A stretch of 64,000 bases of DNA from Caldilineaceae bacterium. GTDB taxonomy: Bacteria; Chloroflexota; Anaerolineae; Caldilineales; Caldilineaceae. Of this stretch, positions 25,643 to 34,055 are shown piece by piece; position 1 is the first letter of the stretch, and every line of letters starts with the position of its first letter. Both the position numbers and the translations under genes were made by a program. The stretch spans positions 159,698 to 223,697 of the forward strand of contig JAJDTL010000037.1 of assembly GCA_022827195.1 (NCBI GenBank), read 5' to 3'. The notes beneath the pieces are model-generated. The model saw only the letters and a program-made list of their open reading frames with translations, did no database searches and was not told where the DNA came from.

Positions 25643-26674
25643 TCATTGTTCGGGTGTGCTGGCAGACGCGGCGGACTCGTGGTCGGAAGCCAGCTTTTCG
25701 AGCCGCCAGAGGGCGTAGAGTGCCAAGATCAGGAAGGCCAGGGCGAGGCCGAGGGCCTCTTGCAGATTGGCCTGGGTCAAGAAGACGGAAGCCAGCCCAG
25801 TTGCACCGGCGATAAGATAACAGATTAGCACAGCTTCGCGTTGGCTGCCCGTTACAAGGGCGAGCCGATGGCTGAGGTGGTCCTTGCCGGGGGTGGTGAG
25901 GGGATTCTTGCCGCGTCGGAGGCGGCTGACGAAGACCAAGGTCGTGTCGAAGATTGGAAGCGCCAAGATGAAGATGGGAATCAACCAGGTGATGCCGGCG
26001 CTGTTCATGGGGAAACGCAGTTTGATGGCGACGGCGGCCAGCAGAAAGCCGAGGAAAAGGCTGCCGGTATCGCCCATAAAGACACGGGCCGGATTCCAGT
26101 TATAGACCAGAAAGCCCATGCAGGCGCCGCAGAGGGCGGCGGCCATTGTACCGACCAGGTATTGACCGCTCATGGCGGCGAGGAGAGTGAAGAAGGCGGA
26201 TGCGATGGTAGCGACTCCGCTGGAGAGTCCATCCATATTGTCGAGCAGGTTGAAGGCGTTGGTAATTCCGATGATCCAGAGGAGTGTCAGAACGATGTCC
26301 AATGCGCCGTTGAAGAGGCGGACCTGGACACCGCTGACCACGAGGACAGCAGCGGCGGCGAGCTGGATGGCAAGCTTCAGGTAGCTCTTCATACCGCGCC
26401 TGTCGTCCAAGGCGCCGGCCAAGCTGACAATGGTTGCGCCAACGAAGATGCCGACGACCTCATTCACGTAGGTGCGATCGCCCCAAAAGGCCAGGGCGGC
26501 GATAAAAGCGAAGTAGATGGCGGCGCCTCCCATGAGCGGGATGGGCGCGGGGTGGATCTTGCGACCGGACGGTTGGTCGAGGATGCGGAGTCGCAGGGCA
26601 GCGAGGCGGACCAGAGGTGTACCGCCGATGGCAATTATGAGGGCGCTGGCGGCCATCAAAAGGAAGGGGCTCAC
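25643..26674 (-). CDS. Undecaprenyl-phosphate sugar-1-phosphate transferase (WecA/TagO/MraY family)
   Basis: A 343-residue polytopic enzyme (about ten membrane helices) that transfers a HexNAc-1-phosphate from a UDP-sugar to undecaprenyl phosphate, the first committed step of many surface polymers. Diagnostic motifs are [15 protein letters not shown]90-D91 in [34 protein letters not shown] and the cytoplasmic KDHLSHRL. The HxxHR-type loop places it with WecA/TagO rather than MraY. GTG 26674 begins it. The gene directly upstream encodes an O-antigen ligase-like protein, consistent with joint work in making a lipid-linked surface glycan. Confidence 0.92.
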   Translation of the reverse strand: MSPFLLMAASALIIAIGGTPLVRLAALRLRILDQPSGRKIHPAPIPLMGGAAIYFAFIAALAFWGDRTYVNEVVGIFVGATIVSLAGALDDRRGMKSYLKLAIQLAAAAVLVVSGVQVRLFNGALDIVLTLLWIIGITNAFNLLDNMDGLSSGVATIASAFFTLLAAMSGQYLVGTMAAALCGACMGFLVYNWNPARVFMGDTGSLFLGFLLAAVAIKLRFPMNSAGITWLIPIFILALPIFDTTLVFVSRLRRGKNPLTTPGKDHLSHRLALVTGSQREAVLICYLIAGATGLASVFLTQANLQEALGLALAFLILALYALWRLEKLASDHESAASASTPEQ

Positions 26675-26704
26675 ATTCTTACTCGATTGCGGGTTAACGA
26701 CAAA

Positions 26705-29700
26705 CTATTTAAGAGAGTCGACGAAGGCCTGGATATCCCGTTTCACGTTTTCGGGCGCGAGCGCCAAAGCTTGTTGACCGTAGTGAAGGGCCTGCTGCAG
26801 ATTGCCCAACTCTTTCTGGAGATCTGCCAACCTCAAGGGCGTTCGATAGTTCTCGGGCGCCAGGTCGAATAGTATTTGCAGTTGTGCAGCGGCGTCGTTC
26901 AGTCTTCCGTTTTCATGATACACGTCGGCCAGCAGTTTGTAGATGTCGGTGTTTCCGCTCGGCTCCTCGTTGCCGTTTGCCAGCAATTCAACGACGCGGT
27001 CTGCCCAGAGCATGGCCGCTTCATGGCGGCCAAGCTCGACGTAGATAACGAGCAGGTTGCGCAGCGTTCCCAGGCTGTTCCGGTCCCTTTCGACGAGCAG
27101 CAGATTGGTTGCAAGGGCTCCTTCGAGATCGCCTGCCCGGGATTGCGCCACTCCCAACTGGCTGAGCAGGTGCGGGTTGCCCGGCAGGTTGTCCAAACCG
27201 CGGTGCAGAGTCTCCACCGCATTATCGACGCGGTCCATCCGCATGTACAGATCTGTCAAGAGCACGTAAGTGGCCCCGTAACGATTGTCGAGTGAGAGAC
27301 TGTGCAGCAGGGCCTCTTCCGATTCCTCATTCCTTTCCAACGATGCGAGGGAATTGGCTTTCTCATTCCAGAGATGGGCGGCATTGGGGCTGAGCGTCAA
27401 GGCCGCCTCGTAGTGCTGCAGGCTGCCTTCGAGGAGATTCCGGCGGGATTGCGGTTCATTGACCAGATCGGACCAGCTTCGGTAAAGACGCGCCAGATTT
27501 GCGGCGTGATCGGTGTTGAGCGGATTGACAGCCTGGGCCCTTTTCAAAACAACCTCGGCGTATTGCAGCAAGTCTTCCTTGCCCATCTGCTGCAAGTCGG
27601 AACCCTCTATGCCAAGAGCGTCAGACAGAGAGAGATCGGGCGGCGGGACGTGGGAGCCTTGGACCGGCGCTTCGGCGGCTTTTGCCAGCAGGCTGCGGCC
27701 GTAAAAGAGCATGTAGTAGTCCTCGGCCGGCCGCACTGCCAGCGCACGCCTATAGAGATCGGCGCTGATCTCCCAATTGCCTGCATTGTCGTAGACCAGT
27801 CCCTGTTTGTAATAGACATCGGCGCGCACCTGGGCGATGTTGACATTGCTGACGATAAGAAAGGCGGCGAATGTAGCAAGAAGTGCTCCGCTCGCCGCGG
27901 CCATGGTGCGGCCGGTAGACGCCCGCCGCATGTCGGAGCTTCGGCGCCAGGCAATCACAAGGCCTGCGCCGAGGCACCAGAGCAGAACGGTCCAGGTGAC
28001 AAAACTATAGTGCCCTGCGACCAGCTCGAGGAATTCGCCGATATCGCTGACGGTCCTGTTGCGCAGCAGACGAAGGGAAAAGAGCAGACCATACACGAGC
28101 CAGCCCAAAAGCAGGGACAAACTGTACAGGCCCAGCGTCTTCGTCCACGATGGCAAGGTGTTTGAGGTCCCTACGGGTCCAACCGCGACCCCTGCCCGCT
28201 GCGGGCTGGAGGAGGCGTTCGATACCGGTCTGGAGGGTCCGGGGACTTGCTGTTGCAGGTAGCCCGCTGAGGTACCCAATACGGCGGCAACTACTATGGT
28301 AAAGACAAATAGCCAGAATACGGGTGCGCCTCCGGTCGGCCCCTGACTCGTGTCAAACATGGTGAGGCTTCTAAAAAAAATCGAGAATGCATGGGTTGAG
28401 CCTTGCACGTCTTTGACAAAGAGAAAGAGGACGGTCCAGAGCACAAGAAGGTCGGGAAGGGCGGTTGCCGGGATAGAAGCGAAGGAAGTGAATCCGGAAG
28501 CGGTATCTGGGCGCCGCCTGCGGCCGGACCTGGAACGTGGTGGACGCCGATCTCCTCGGGTTCGTTCGGGTTTCCGGGCCGTTCCGGTTTGGGCGGACGA
28601 CTCATCGGCCGCATACGGCCCCGGCGCGAGCCATCGCATACCCAGCGCCAGGAGCGTTGCGGCGATGATCCAGAAGTAGGTGCGCGTGGCGACTATCGCG
28701 ATCCCGAAGTGAATCTCCACATAGTGGGCGATGATGGCGGCAAAGAGGGCGACGATGAGGAGCTGCCGGCGGCGTTCGTCGGGGGCTGTCTGTGACTCCG
28801 GCTGTATGAAGACAGCGAGAGTGACGTAGGCAATCAGTCCTACAACGAGGCCGGTCGGCCAGTTCACACCCAGGAACCCCGCGCTGACACCGAGTGCGAG
28901 GAAGGAGAGGCTGAGGAGCAGTCCGCCTCCAATCGAAAGGGAGAAGAAGAGTGCGACATCGCGCCGGGATCGGATCAGCCCCAGCCAGCGGAGCGCCCAG
29001 AAGAAGACCGACAAGAAGAGAAGAGAGTTTGCCAGAAAGCCCAGGCCGCCCGTAATGGCGAGGCTGTCCCATGTCTCGTTGTGAGACCGGTCGGGTGTGC
29101 GGTTACGGGCCTCCCATTGGGCGAGCTCGGGCTGGTAGAACCTGTTGTAGGCCAACCACATCGCTTCGGGCCCGTAGCCAATGAGCGGGCGCAGGAGATT
29201 GAGAGAGTCGCTCCTTCCGTCGGGAAATGTCAAGGGTTCATGGGGCGCGACCAGTTGGGCCACGCCCTCCCAGATCAGGACCCGAACGCGGCCGGTGCCG
29301 GTGCCGCTTTCCAGCATAGTCGCCATTCGGCCCCAGATGGGGACCTGTCGGAAACCGGCGCCCAAGGTGGTGATGTTGAGGAGGATGAGGAATACGGCGC
29401 CGGCTGCCCCGAGCCCCACCCAGACTGCCGTCCAGGCGCGGTAGTCGCGCGGGCGCAGACCTGTCAGGAAGAGAAGCACGAAGATGTAGACACCAACGGC
29501 CAGACCCAACATAGGGCCGCGGCTCTGCGTCCAGAAGATTGCAATCAGTTGAACGATGAGCACGAAGAGGTAGCAGCCAGCTGCCAGGATGCCTGCGAGG
29601 GAATAGTCATGCGGTGGAAGTGGTCCGTTTTCCGTCTCACTGGACTCTTCAACAGTTTCGGAGCCTTGTCTGAGCAGAAACACGAAACTGGAGACGGCCC

Positions 29701-30370
29701 TCTCGAGCGTAAGAAAGAAGGCCATTATGAGATACGCGGCCAGGAAGATGGCGTTGCCGGCATTGGCGGCGACGCGGGTTGTCACATCTTCGCCCCATGG
29801 CAAGGGGTCCCTTCCAAAGTGCTGAATCACGCCGTAGATGGCGATGGGCAGGCTGGTGAGTACGATGGTGTGCTGCAGGCGGCGCAATTGGGAGGGGTGG
29901 CGCAGGTGGGCCGCGGTCAGAACGGTGATAGTTAGGTAGCTGGCAAAGGTGTAGGCGCCCTGAAGGCGGTGATAGGATCCCCACCAACTTACAGACGGGG
30001 AGATGCTGAGAACCGTACTGATTGCATAGGAGACGATCAAAAGGGCGAAAGGCAACAGGAGAGGCTGTCTCCACCAACCGGCCAGCTGCCCTCTTCCGAC
30101 TGCGATTTGCGCGCCGCTGCCTTCTACCCGCTGGCCGCGGCTGGTGGAAGCGTCTTCCCCTGCCGGCAGCCAGAGCCTTCCGCCGTCAAGAAGCTTCACC
30201 AGGTAGGCGAGCAGCATGACGAGCGCAATGGAACGAAGTAGACTGATTTTGTCCGGCTCGAAGACCCGGCTGGAGTATACATTGAAGAAAAGCGGCGTGA
30301 TGATCAGTGCCGCCAGCCAGCAGGCCTCAATTGTGGACTCGCAGTAGTTCTGGATCTTCGAGCGTTGCAT
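26705..30370 (-). CDS. O-antigen ligase-like membrane protein with C-terminal TPR repeats
   Basis: A 1221-residue protein. The N-terminal ~530 residues carry at least ten membrane helices with the O-antigen ligase/polymerase (Wzy_C) pattern: SYAISTVLSISPSVSWWGS, WTQSRGPMLGL, then a large extracytoplasmic loop with GYGPEAMWLAYNRFYQP and RTPDRSHNETWDSLAITGGLG, where the conserved Arg/His of the family lie. More membrane segments follow up to about residue 850, then several TPR-type helical pairs (ISADLYRRALAVRPAEDYYML to the C-terminus). TPRs attached to such ligases are typical of Chloroflexota and relatives and may tether partners or glycan. It is located between a helicase and a WecA-like gene. 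Confidence 0.85.
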   Translation of the reverse strand: MQRSKIQNYCESTIEACWLAALIITPLFFNVYSSRVFEPDKISLLRSIALVMLLAYLVKLLDGGRLWLPAGEDASTSRGQRVEGSGAQIAVGRGQLAGWWRQPLLLPFALLIVSYAISTVLSISPSVSWWGSYHRLQGAYTFASYLTITVLTAAHLRHPSQLRRLQHTIVLTSLPIAIYGVIQHFGRDPLPWGEDVTTRVAANAGNAIFLAAYLIMAFFLTLERAVSSFVFLLRQGSETVEESSETENGPLPPHDYSLAGILAAGCYLFVLIVQLIAIFWTQSRGPMLGLAVGVYIFVLLFLTGLRPRDYRAWTAVWVGLGAAGAVFLILLNITTLGAGFRQVPIWGRMATMLESGTGTGRVRVLIWEGVAQLVAPHEPLTFPDGRSDSLNLLRPLIGYGPEAMWLAYNRFYQPELAQWEARNRTPDRSHNETWDSLAITGGLGFLANSLLFLSVFFWALRWLGLIRSRRDVALFFSLSIGGGLLLSLSFLALGVSAGFLGVNWPTGLVVGLIAYVTLAVFIQPESQTAPDERRRQLLIVALFAAIIAHYVEIHFGIAIVATRTYFWIIAATLLALGMRWLAPGPYAADESSAQTGTARKPERTRGDRRPPRSRSGRRRRPDTASGFTSFASIPATALPDLLVLWTVLFLFVKDVQGSTHAFSIFFRSLTMFDTSQGPTGGAPVFWLFVFTIVVAAVLGTSAGYLQQQVPGPSRPVSNASSSPQRAGVAVGPVGTSNTLPSWTKTLGLYSLSLLLGWLVYGLLFSLRLLRNRTVSDIGEFLELVAGHYSFVTWTVLLWCLGAGLVIAWRRSSDMRRASTGRTMAAASGALLATFAAFLIVSNVNIAQVRADVYYKQGLVYDNAGNWEISADLYRRALAVRPAEDYYMLFYGRSLLAKAAEAPVQGSHVPPPDLSLSDALGIEGSDLQQMGKEDLLQYAEVVLKRAQAVNPLNTDHAANLARLYRSWSDLVNEPQSRRNLLEGSLQHYEAALTLSPNAAHLWNEKANSLASLERNEESEEALLHSLSLDNRYGATYVLLTDLYMRMDRVDNAVETLHRGLDNLPGNPHLLSQLGVAQSRAGDLEGALATNLLLVERDRNSLGTLRNLLVIYVELGRHEAAMLWADRVVELLANGNEEPSGNTDIYKLLADVYHENGRLNDAAAQLQILFDLAPENYRTPLRLADLQKELGNLQQALHYGQQALALAPENVKRDIQAFVDSLK

Positions 30371-30499
30371 GAAAGGAATCAGCCGAAAACGCGGTTCAGA
30401 TTGAAGTGAATGTAAGTGTCATTTTACAGGAAGTAGTGCTAGTTGGCTTTGCCCAGCTCGGCATGGGCGCTGCGGAGAACTTGACGCAGAAGGGTAAAG

Positions 30500-32860
30500 T
30501 CATCCTCGCGCCTGGGAGTTACGCCAGATTTTTTCCAACGCGGTGAACGCCAGTGCCGGGCGATTGGCCCGTCTCTCATGATTTCGGCCGGTATTGTAGG
30601 TCAGGATAAGTTCGCGGCGGGCGCGGGTGATCCCGACGTAGAGGAGGCGCAGTCGCTCTGCGGCCACCTCGCGGCGGGCTTGGCGCGTTGCCTGACCGTC
30701 TTTGAACTCGTCGAGCGTGCCCATGTGCAGCTGCTCGGTCTGGGCGAGCGCCTCCGCGGTCAGATTGAGGCTGTCGCGCACGTACCAGCGCTCGCCGCGG
30801 TACATGTCGTCGTCGCCTCCGCCTGGAAAGTCATATTCGCTCAGCGAAGTAAGATAGACGCGGTCCCACTCCAAGCCCTTGGCCGCGTGCATCGTAGCGA
30901 TTGTCACCTCGCCGGCGGGCGGCTCGAACCCGTACGCGTCCTCGACGAAGTTGAAGAAGCGCCGGCTATTTTGCCCGATGTCTCTCAATGTCTGCCAGAT
31001 TTCATGCAGGCGGAGGTCGGGCCTGTCGCGAACCAGCCCTGCGAGGTGAACGGCAACGCCATGCGCGAGGGCCAGCTCGGCCGGTTCCACAAAGAGGTCC
31101 TGTCCGAGCGTCAGGACCAGTTCATCAACTGGTAGCTCGGAGGCCTCGGTCCATCGCTTCAGCTCGGTGCGAAAGGCTTCGACGAGGGGTCGAAAGCCCT
31201 GGTAGTCGTCAATCCAGGTGATTACGTTCAACCAGTCGTCGCCGGCAGCTGGAAAGAGGAAACGCTCTGGCTGACGCAACTGGCCCAGCGCGCGGGAGAA
31301 TGTTTGCACCGGCTTCGGCCCGCCGGCCTCTTCCTGGGAGGCCTGATCTGCGGCGGCTTCGGTTGGCCTGCCGTCATTGCCGGTGTCTGCCAGAGGAGAC
31401 ATGAAGGTCGCCATATGGGGATGCGTAGCGACGAGCAATTGGCCTCGTCTGGGCCACCAGACATTTGTCCAGACATCCTGCAGGTGCTCAGGTTTGTGAG
31501 GTTGGCTGACGAAGCGCAACAGCGTTGCGAGGGCATCGATGGCATTACGCGTTGTTCTGCTCGATCGCAGCAGTAAGTCATTGTAGGGAATCGAGGCCTG
31601 GTCAAGGGCGGTTCGAAAGTCGTCGCCGCGAAAGTGGTAGGGGACCAGGACGGCAACTGTCTTTTCGGAATTGTCAGGCAGCCAGCGGCGGAGACTTGTC
31701 TGGATGGCTCGCACCTCTTGGTCGGGGGTAAGGGCGCGATTGTGAAAAAACACGGCAGGGTCGCCGGGAGGCGGATTCGCCTGAGGGTCGTTTGCCCCCG
31801 TGGGCAGAATGTGTGGGGGCGCGAGGGCCGATTCGCGGGAGAGGAAGGGATGCTCTTGGCGTGTCCAGTCGATCAGCTGATTTGCCAGATCGATGATCGG
31901 CAGGGCGCTGCGCCCGGAGTTGGGAAGCGGCAGCTCCTTCACGTTGCGACTGGAGACAAATTGACGCAGGTATTTGGGGTCGGCGCTGGTAAAGGAGGCG
32001 TTTATCGATTGATTGGGATCGCCAACGCGGACCCAGTTGCCGTGCGCGGCGGACAGCAGCTTGAGCATCTGTTCCTGGAGGGGGCTGCTGTCCTGGGCCT
32101 CGTCCTCAAGAACATATGGCCACCGTTGCTGAAGGCGGGCGAGGAAGCTGCCGTCGGCTTCAAGCGCCTGCAACGCAAGCAGTATCAGGTCATTGAAATC
32201 GACTCCGCCGCGAACGTCCAGCCCGCGTTGGTAGTCCTCCAGGACTTGCAAGCCGAGCAGGAGCAGCGGCCAGGTGCCTGACTGCCGATTCAGGACTTTT
32301 TTCAGCGTTGCGGCGCCGGTACGCAGATCCTTTGCCCGGCGAATGACTGCCTCGGCGACATCTTGGGCTACTTCAGGGAGCTGTCGGTTCATGACAGTCC
32401 GATTGCTCAGCTGATCGGGCTTGATCATTCCGCTCAACACATCAGGATGGTTTTGCAAGTATCTATTGACGGCCTGCCGTTTCATCTCCTGGCTGGTACG
32501 ATCGTCGACGATGTCAAAGTCTTCGGACAGGCCCACCAGGTCCGGCCGTTCGCGCACGATGTCGTAGGCCAGGCTGTGGAGCGTTCGCACGCGAAAGCCG
32601 CCCGGGAGCAGTCTTTTGCTTTGGATAAACTGATTGATGCTGGCGCGAAAGTTTTCTACTGCGGCGTTCGTGAAAGTGACTACGAGCACTTCACGGCCGT
32701 CGAAGGGCCCGGAGCCCGCCAATCTCTGAACCAACTGTGCGGCCAGCAGGCTCAGCGTGAAGGTCTTACCGCTTCCGGGCACTGCGCTGACGCCAAGCCG
32801 CCCCGTTTTGTACCGGAGAATCTCCTGCTGCGCCGGGCGGAGCCTTAGTTCGGCGGCCAT
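30500..32860 (-). CDS. UvrD/PcrA-family ATP-dependent DNA helicase
   Basis: A 786-residue superfamily 1A helicase. ATG 32860 starts it without a strong ribosome site. Helicase motifs in order are Q-motif-like LRPAQQEIL, Walker A GSGKT (29-33), TFTNAAVENFR (Ia), TLHSLAYDI (Ib), LEDEAQDSS (Walker B, DExx), VGDPNQSINASF (III), TMHAAKGLEWDRVYL (V) and LLYVGITRARRELILTY (VI). It likely acts in repair or replication restart. A ~120-residue central segment, rich in Pro, Ala, Glu and Thr around GNDGRPTEAAADQASQEEAG, separates the 1B/2B-like parts and differs from PcrA. No nuclease motif is present, and no AddA/B partner is nearby. Confidence 0.92.
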   Translation of the reverse strand: MAAELRLRPAQQEILRYKTGRLGVSAVPGSGKTFTLSLLAAQLVQRLAGSGPFDGREVLVVTFTNAAVENFRASINQFIQSKRLLPGGFRVRTLHSLAYDIVRERPDLVGLSEDFDIVDDRTSQEMKRQAVNRYLQNHPDVLSGMIKPDQLSNRTVMNRQLPEVAQDVAEAVIRRAKDLRTGAATLKKVLNRQSGTWPLLLLGLQVLEDYQRGLDVRGGVDFNDLILLALQALEADGSFLARLQQRWPYVLEDEAQDSSPLQEQMLKLLSAAHGNWVRVGDPNQSINASFTSADPKYLRQFVSSRNVKELPLPNSGRSALPIIDLANQLIDWTRQEHPFLSRESALAPPHILPTGANDPQANPPPGDPAVFFHNRALTPDQEVRAIQTSLRRWLPDNSEKTVAVLVPYHFRGDDFRTALDQASIPYNDLLLRSSRTTRNAIDALATLLRFVSQPHKPEHLQDVWTNVWWPRRGQLLVATHPHMATFMSPLADTGNDGRPTEAAADQASQEEAGGPKPVQTFSRALGQLRQPERFLFPAAGDDWLNVITWIDDYQGFRPLVEAFRTELKRWTEASELPVDELVLTLGQDLFVEPAELALAHGVAVHLAGLVRDRPDLRLHEIWQTLRDIGQNSRRFFNFVEDAYGFEPPAGEVTIATMHAAKGLEWDRVYLTSLSEYDFPGGGDDDMYRGERWYVRDSLNLTAEALAQTEQLHMGTLDEFKDGQATRQARREVAAERLRLLYVGITRARRELILTYNTGRNHERRANRPALAFTALEKIWRNSQARG

Positions 32861-32975
32861 GTACTTTTGGCAGAGTGGCTGGGTAGAAGTGCTGTCCGCG
32901 ACGGTGGGAGCTGCTCTCCAAGGCGGAGTTCGAGGCTAAGTATGCGCAGAATGGGTGTGGGCGAGCACGCTGACG

Positions 32976-33266
32976 TCAGGCAAGCTGTTCCAGCACTCTC
33001 AGTACGCCAACAAACCGGCCTTCTGCATCCAGGCTGGCATGGGTAATCAGGGCGGGGGCGGAGCGGCCGTCTTCCAGTTTAACCGTCATTTTGCGGTCTC
33101 TGTGGAGCTCTACCATCATTTCTGACGCGTTCAGGTTCGCTGTCTGGTAATAGATTCGAACCCGTTCGCCTGCCGGGTGGTTGTCGCTGTCGAATTCGAC
33201 GACTTTTACGTCATCGAGGACTGCAACCGGCTCAATCATCTGATCGAGGTAAAGCATCGCTTTCAT
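32976..33266 (-). CDS. Small conserved-looking protein, unknown
   Basis: A 96-residue soluble protein from ATG 33266, with AAAGG upstream. It is acidic, with alternating hydrophobic residues suggesting a small beta-rich fold (VVEFDSDNHPAGERVRIYYQT, LITHASLDAEGRFVGVLRVLEQ). No catalytic motif or Cys is visible. It lies 115 bases upstream of the helicase gene on the same strand. Not recognised. Confidence 0.55.
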   Translation of the reverse strand: MKAMLYLDQMIEPVAVLDDVKVVEFDSDNHPAGERVRIYYQTANLNASEMMVELHRDRKMTVKLEDGRSAPALITHASLDAEGRFVGVLRVLEQLA

Positions 33267-33606
33267 GGAAAGCCTTTCGCCATATCGACGCGAACCGGTT
33301 CAAGCGGCTTGCGTCACGAAACCTGAGATGAAGCGTTTTTCGCACGGCGGTCCGCCGCGCAATCAGGAGCGCCGGAGGGCCGGGGCCTGCTACAAGCAGT
33401 GTCATTCTAGCAGAAGGCCAAGGGCCGGAGCAAACCAGCGGTCGCTTCCGGGTGCAGGCCATTCGTGATGTGGGATTGGTCTGGCGGTGTGTTCATGCCA
33501 GCGGTGGCTGGATCTGATTGGCGGCTTGGGTAGAGGCACAGGGCTCTCCCGCCGGCGCGTTAGCGAGGGGTGATGCGATGGGCCGCAAAGCAGACGGTTT
33601 AACTGC

Positions 33607-33662
33607 AGTGGTAGGTGGCCAGTGGTCGGTGGTCGGTGGCCAGTGGTCGGTTGCCGGCGGTC
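33607..33662 (+). repeat. Eight tandem 7-bp units (AGTGGTC/GGTGGCC)
   Basis: In exact 7-base register from 33607: AGTGGTA, GGTGGCC, AGTGGTC, GGTGGTC, GGTGGCC, AGTGGTC, GGTTGCC, GGCGGTC. Preceded by CTGC, as is the array at 63610. Confidence 0.85.
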
Positions 33663-33715
33663 AGGAGAGACAGGGGCGGTGGGGGAGAACGAGCGGGCGG
33701 CTGGGGACGAGGCGG

Positions 33716-33837
33716 CACGGTGGCACTACCGCCCGGTCGCTGACACACAAGCTGAGGACGCGCGCGCACGGTGGTATTGCTACACGGGGGGGCGTTGCGG
33801 GGGGAGTCCCACCGCACAAGGGAGGGCCGGAACGGCC
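33716..33837 (+). repeat. Dispersed ~120-bp core repeat, copy A
   Basis: Begins CACGGTGGC, contains GCTGACACACAAGCTG, the G-rich GGGGGGGCGTTGCGGGGGG (33785-33803) and AAGGGAGGGCCGG, and ends with the hairpin GGCCGGAACGGCC. Aligns along its length with 63732-63850. Flanked on both sides by 7-bp arrays. Confidence 0.8.
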
Positions 33838-33843
33838 AACGGC

Positions 33844-33892
33844 AGTGGTCAGTGGCCAGTGACCAGGGGCCAGTGACCAGGGGCCAATGCTC
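33844..33892 (+). repeat. Seven tandem 7-bp units downstream of the core repeat
   Basis: AGTGGTC, AGTGGCC, AGTGACC, AGGGGCC, AGTGACC, AGGGGCC, AATGCTC in 7-base register from 33844, the same unit family as 33607-33662 and 63610-63672. Confidence 0.8.
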
Positions 33893-34055
33893 AGGGCTCG
33901 GCTGCTACCTGAGGCGCGGGGGCTTGCGCCGCAAATTGGGCTGGGCCTGGCGATTGCAGGGGGCGACCGGGGCGGAGTTGAATCGGCCCCGCCTGCCAGA
34001 TGCGGCAGTTTGCCTTTACTCAGGAGATGATGCAAGCAACTAAGGGTGCGCCAGG

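Larger units (their letters stand above)
33267..34055. other. Gene-poor repeat island 2
   Basis: About 790 bases between a small protein gene and the TPP enzyme. Reading frames here (33518-33862, 33622-33876, 33661-34035) are translations of repeats (GGSPTAQGRAG, GQWSVVGGQWSV) and are rejected as genes. It holds two arrays of 7-bp units flanking a ~120-bp core that recurs at 63.7 kb. Confidence 0.6.

Noticed and set aside
25841..26872. 343-residue plus-strand open frame antisense to the WecA-like gene
   Set aside because: Acidic, Gly/Asp/Glu/Gln-rich translation typical of the antisense of a high-GC membrane gene; no ribosome site, and the opposite strand has full WecA motifs.
33518..34035. 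Open frames of 84-124 residues in island 2
   Set aside because: They translate the 7-bp arrays and the 120-bp repeat core; similar peptides appear at 63.6-63.9 kb only because the repeat recurs.
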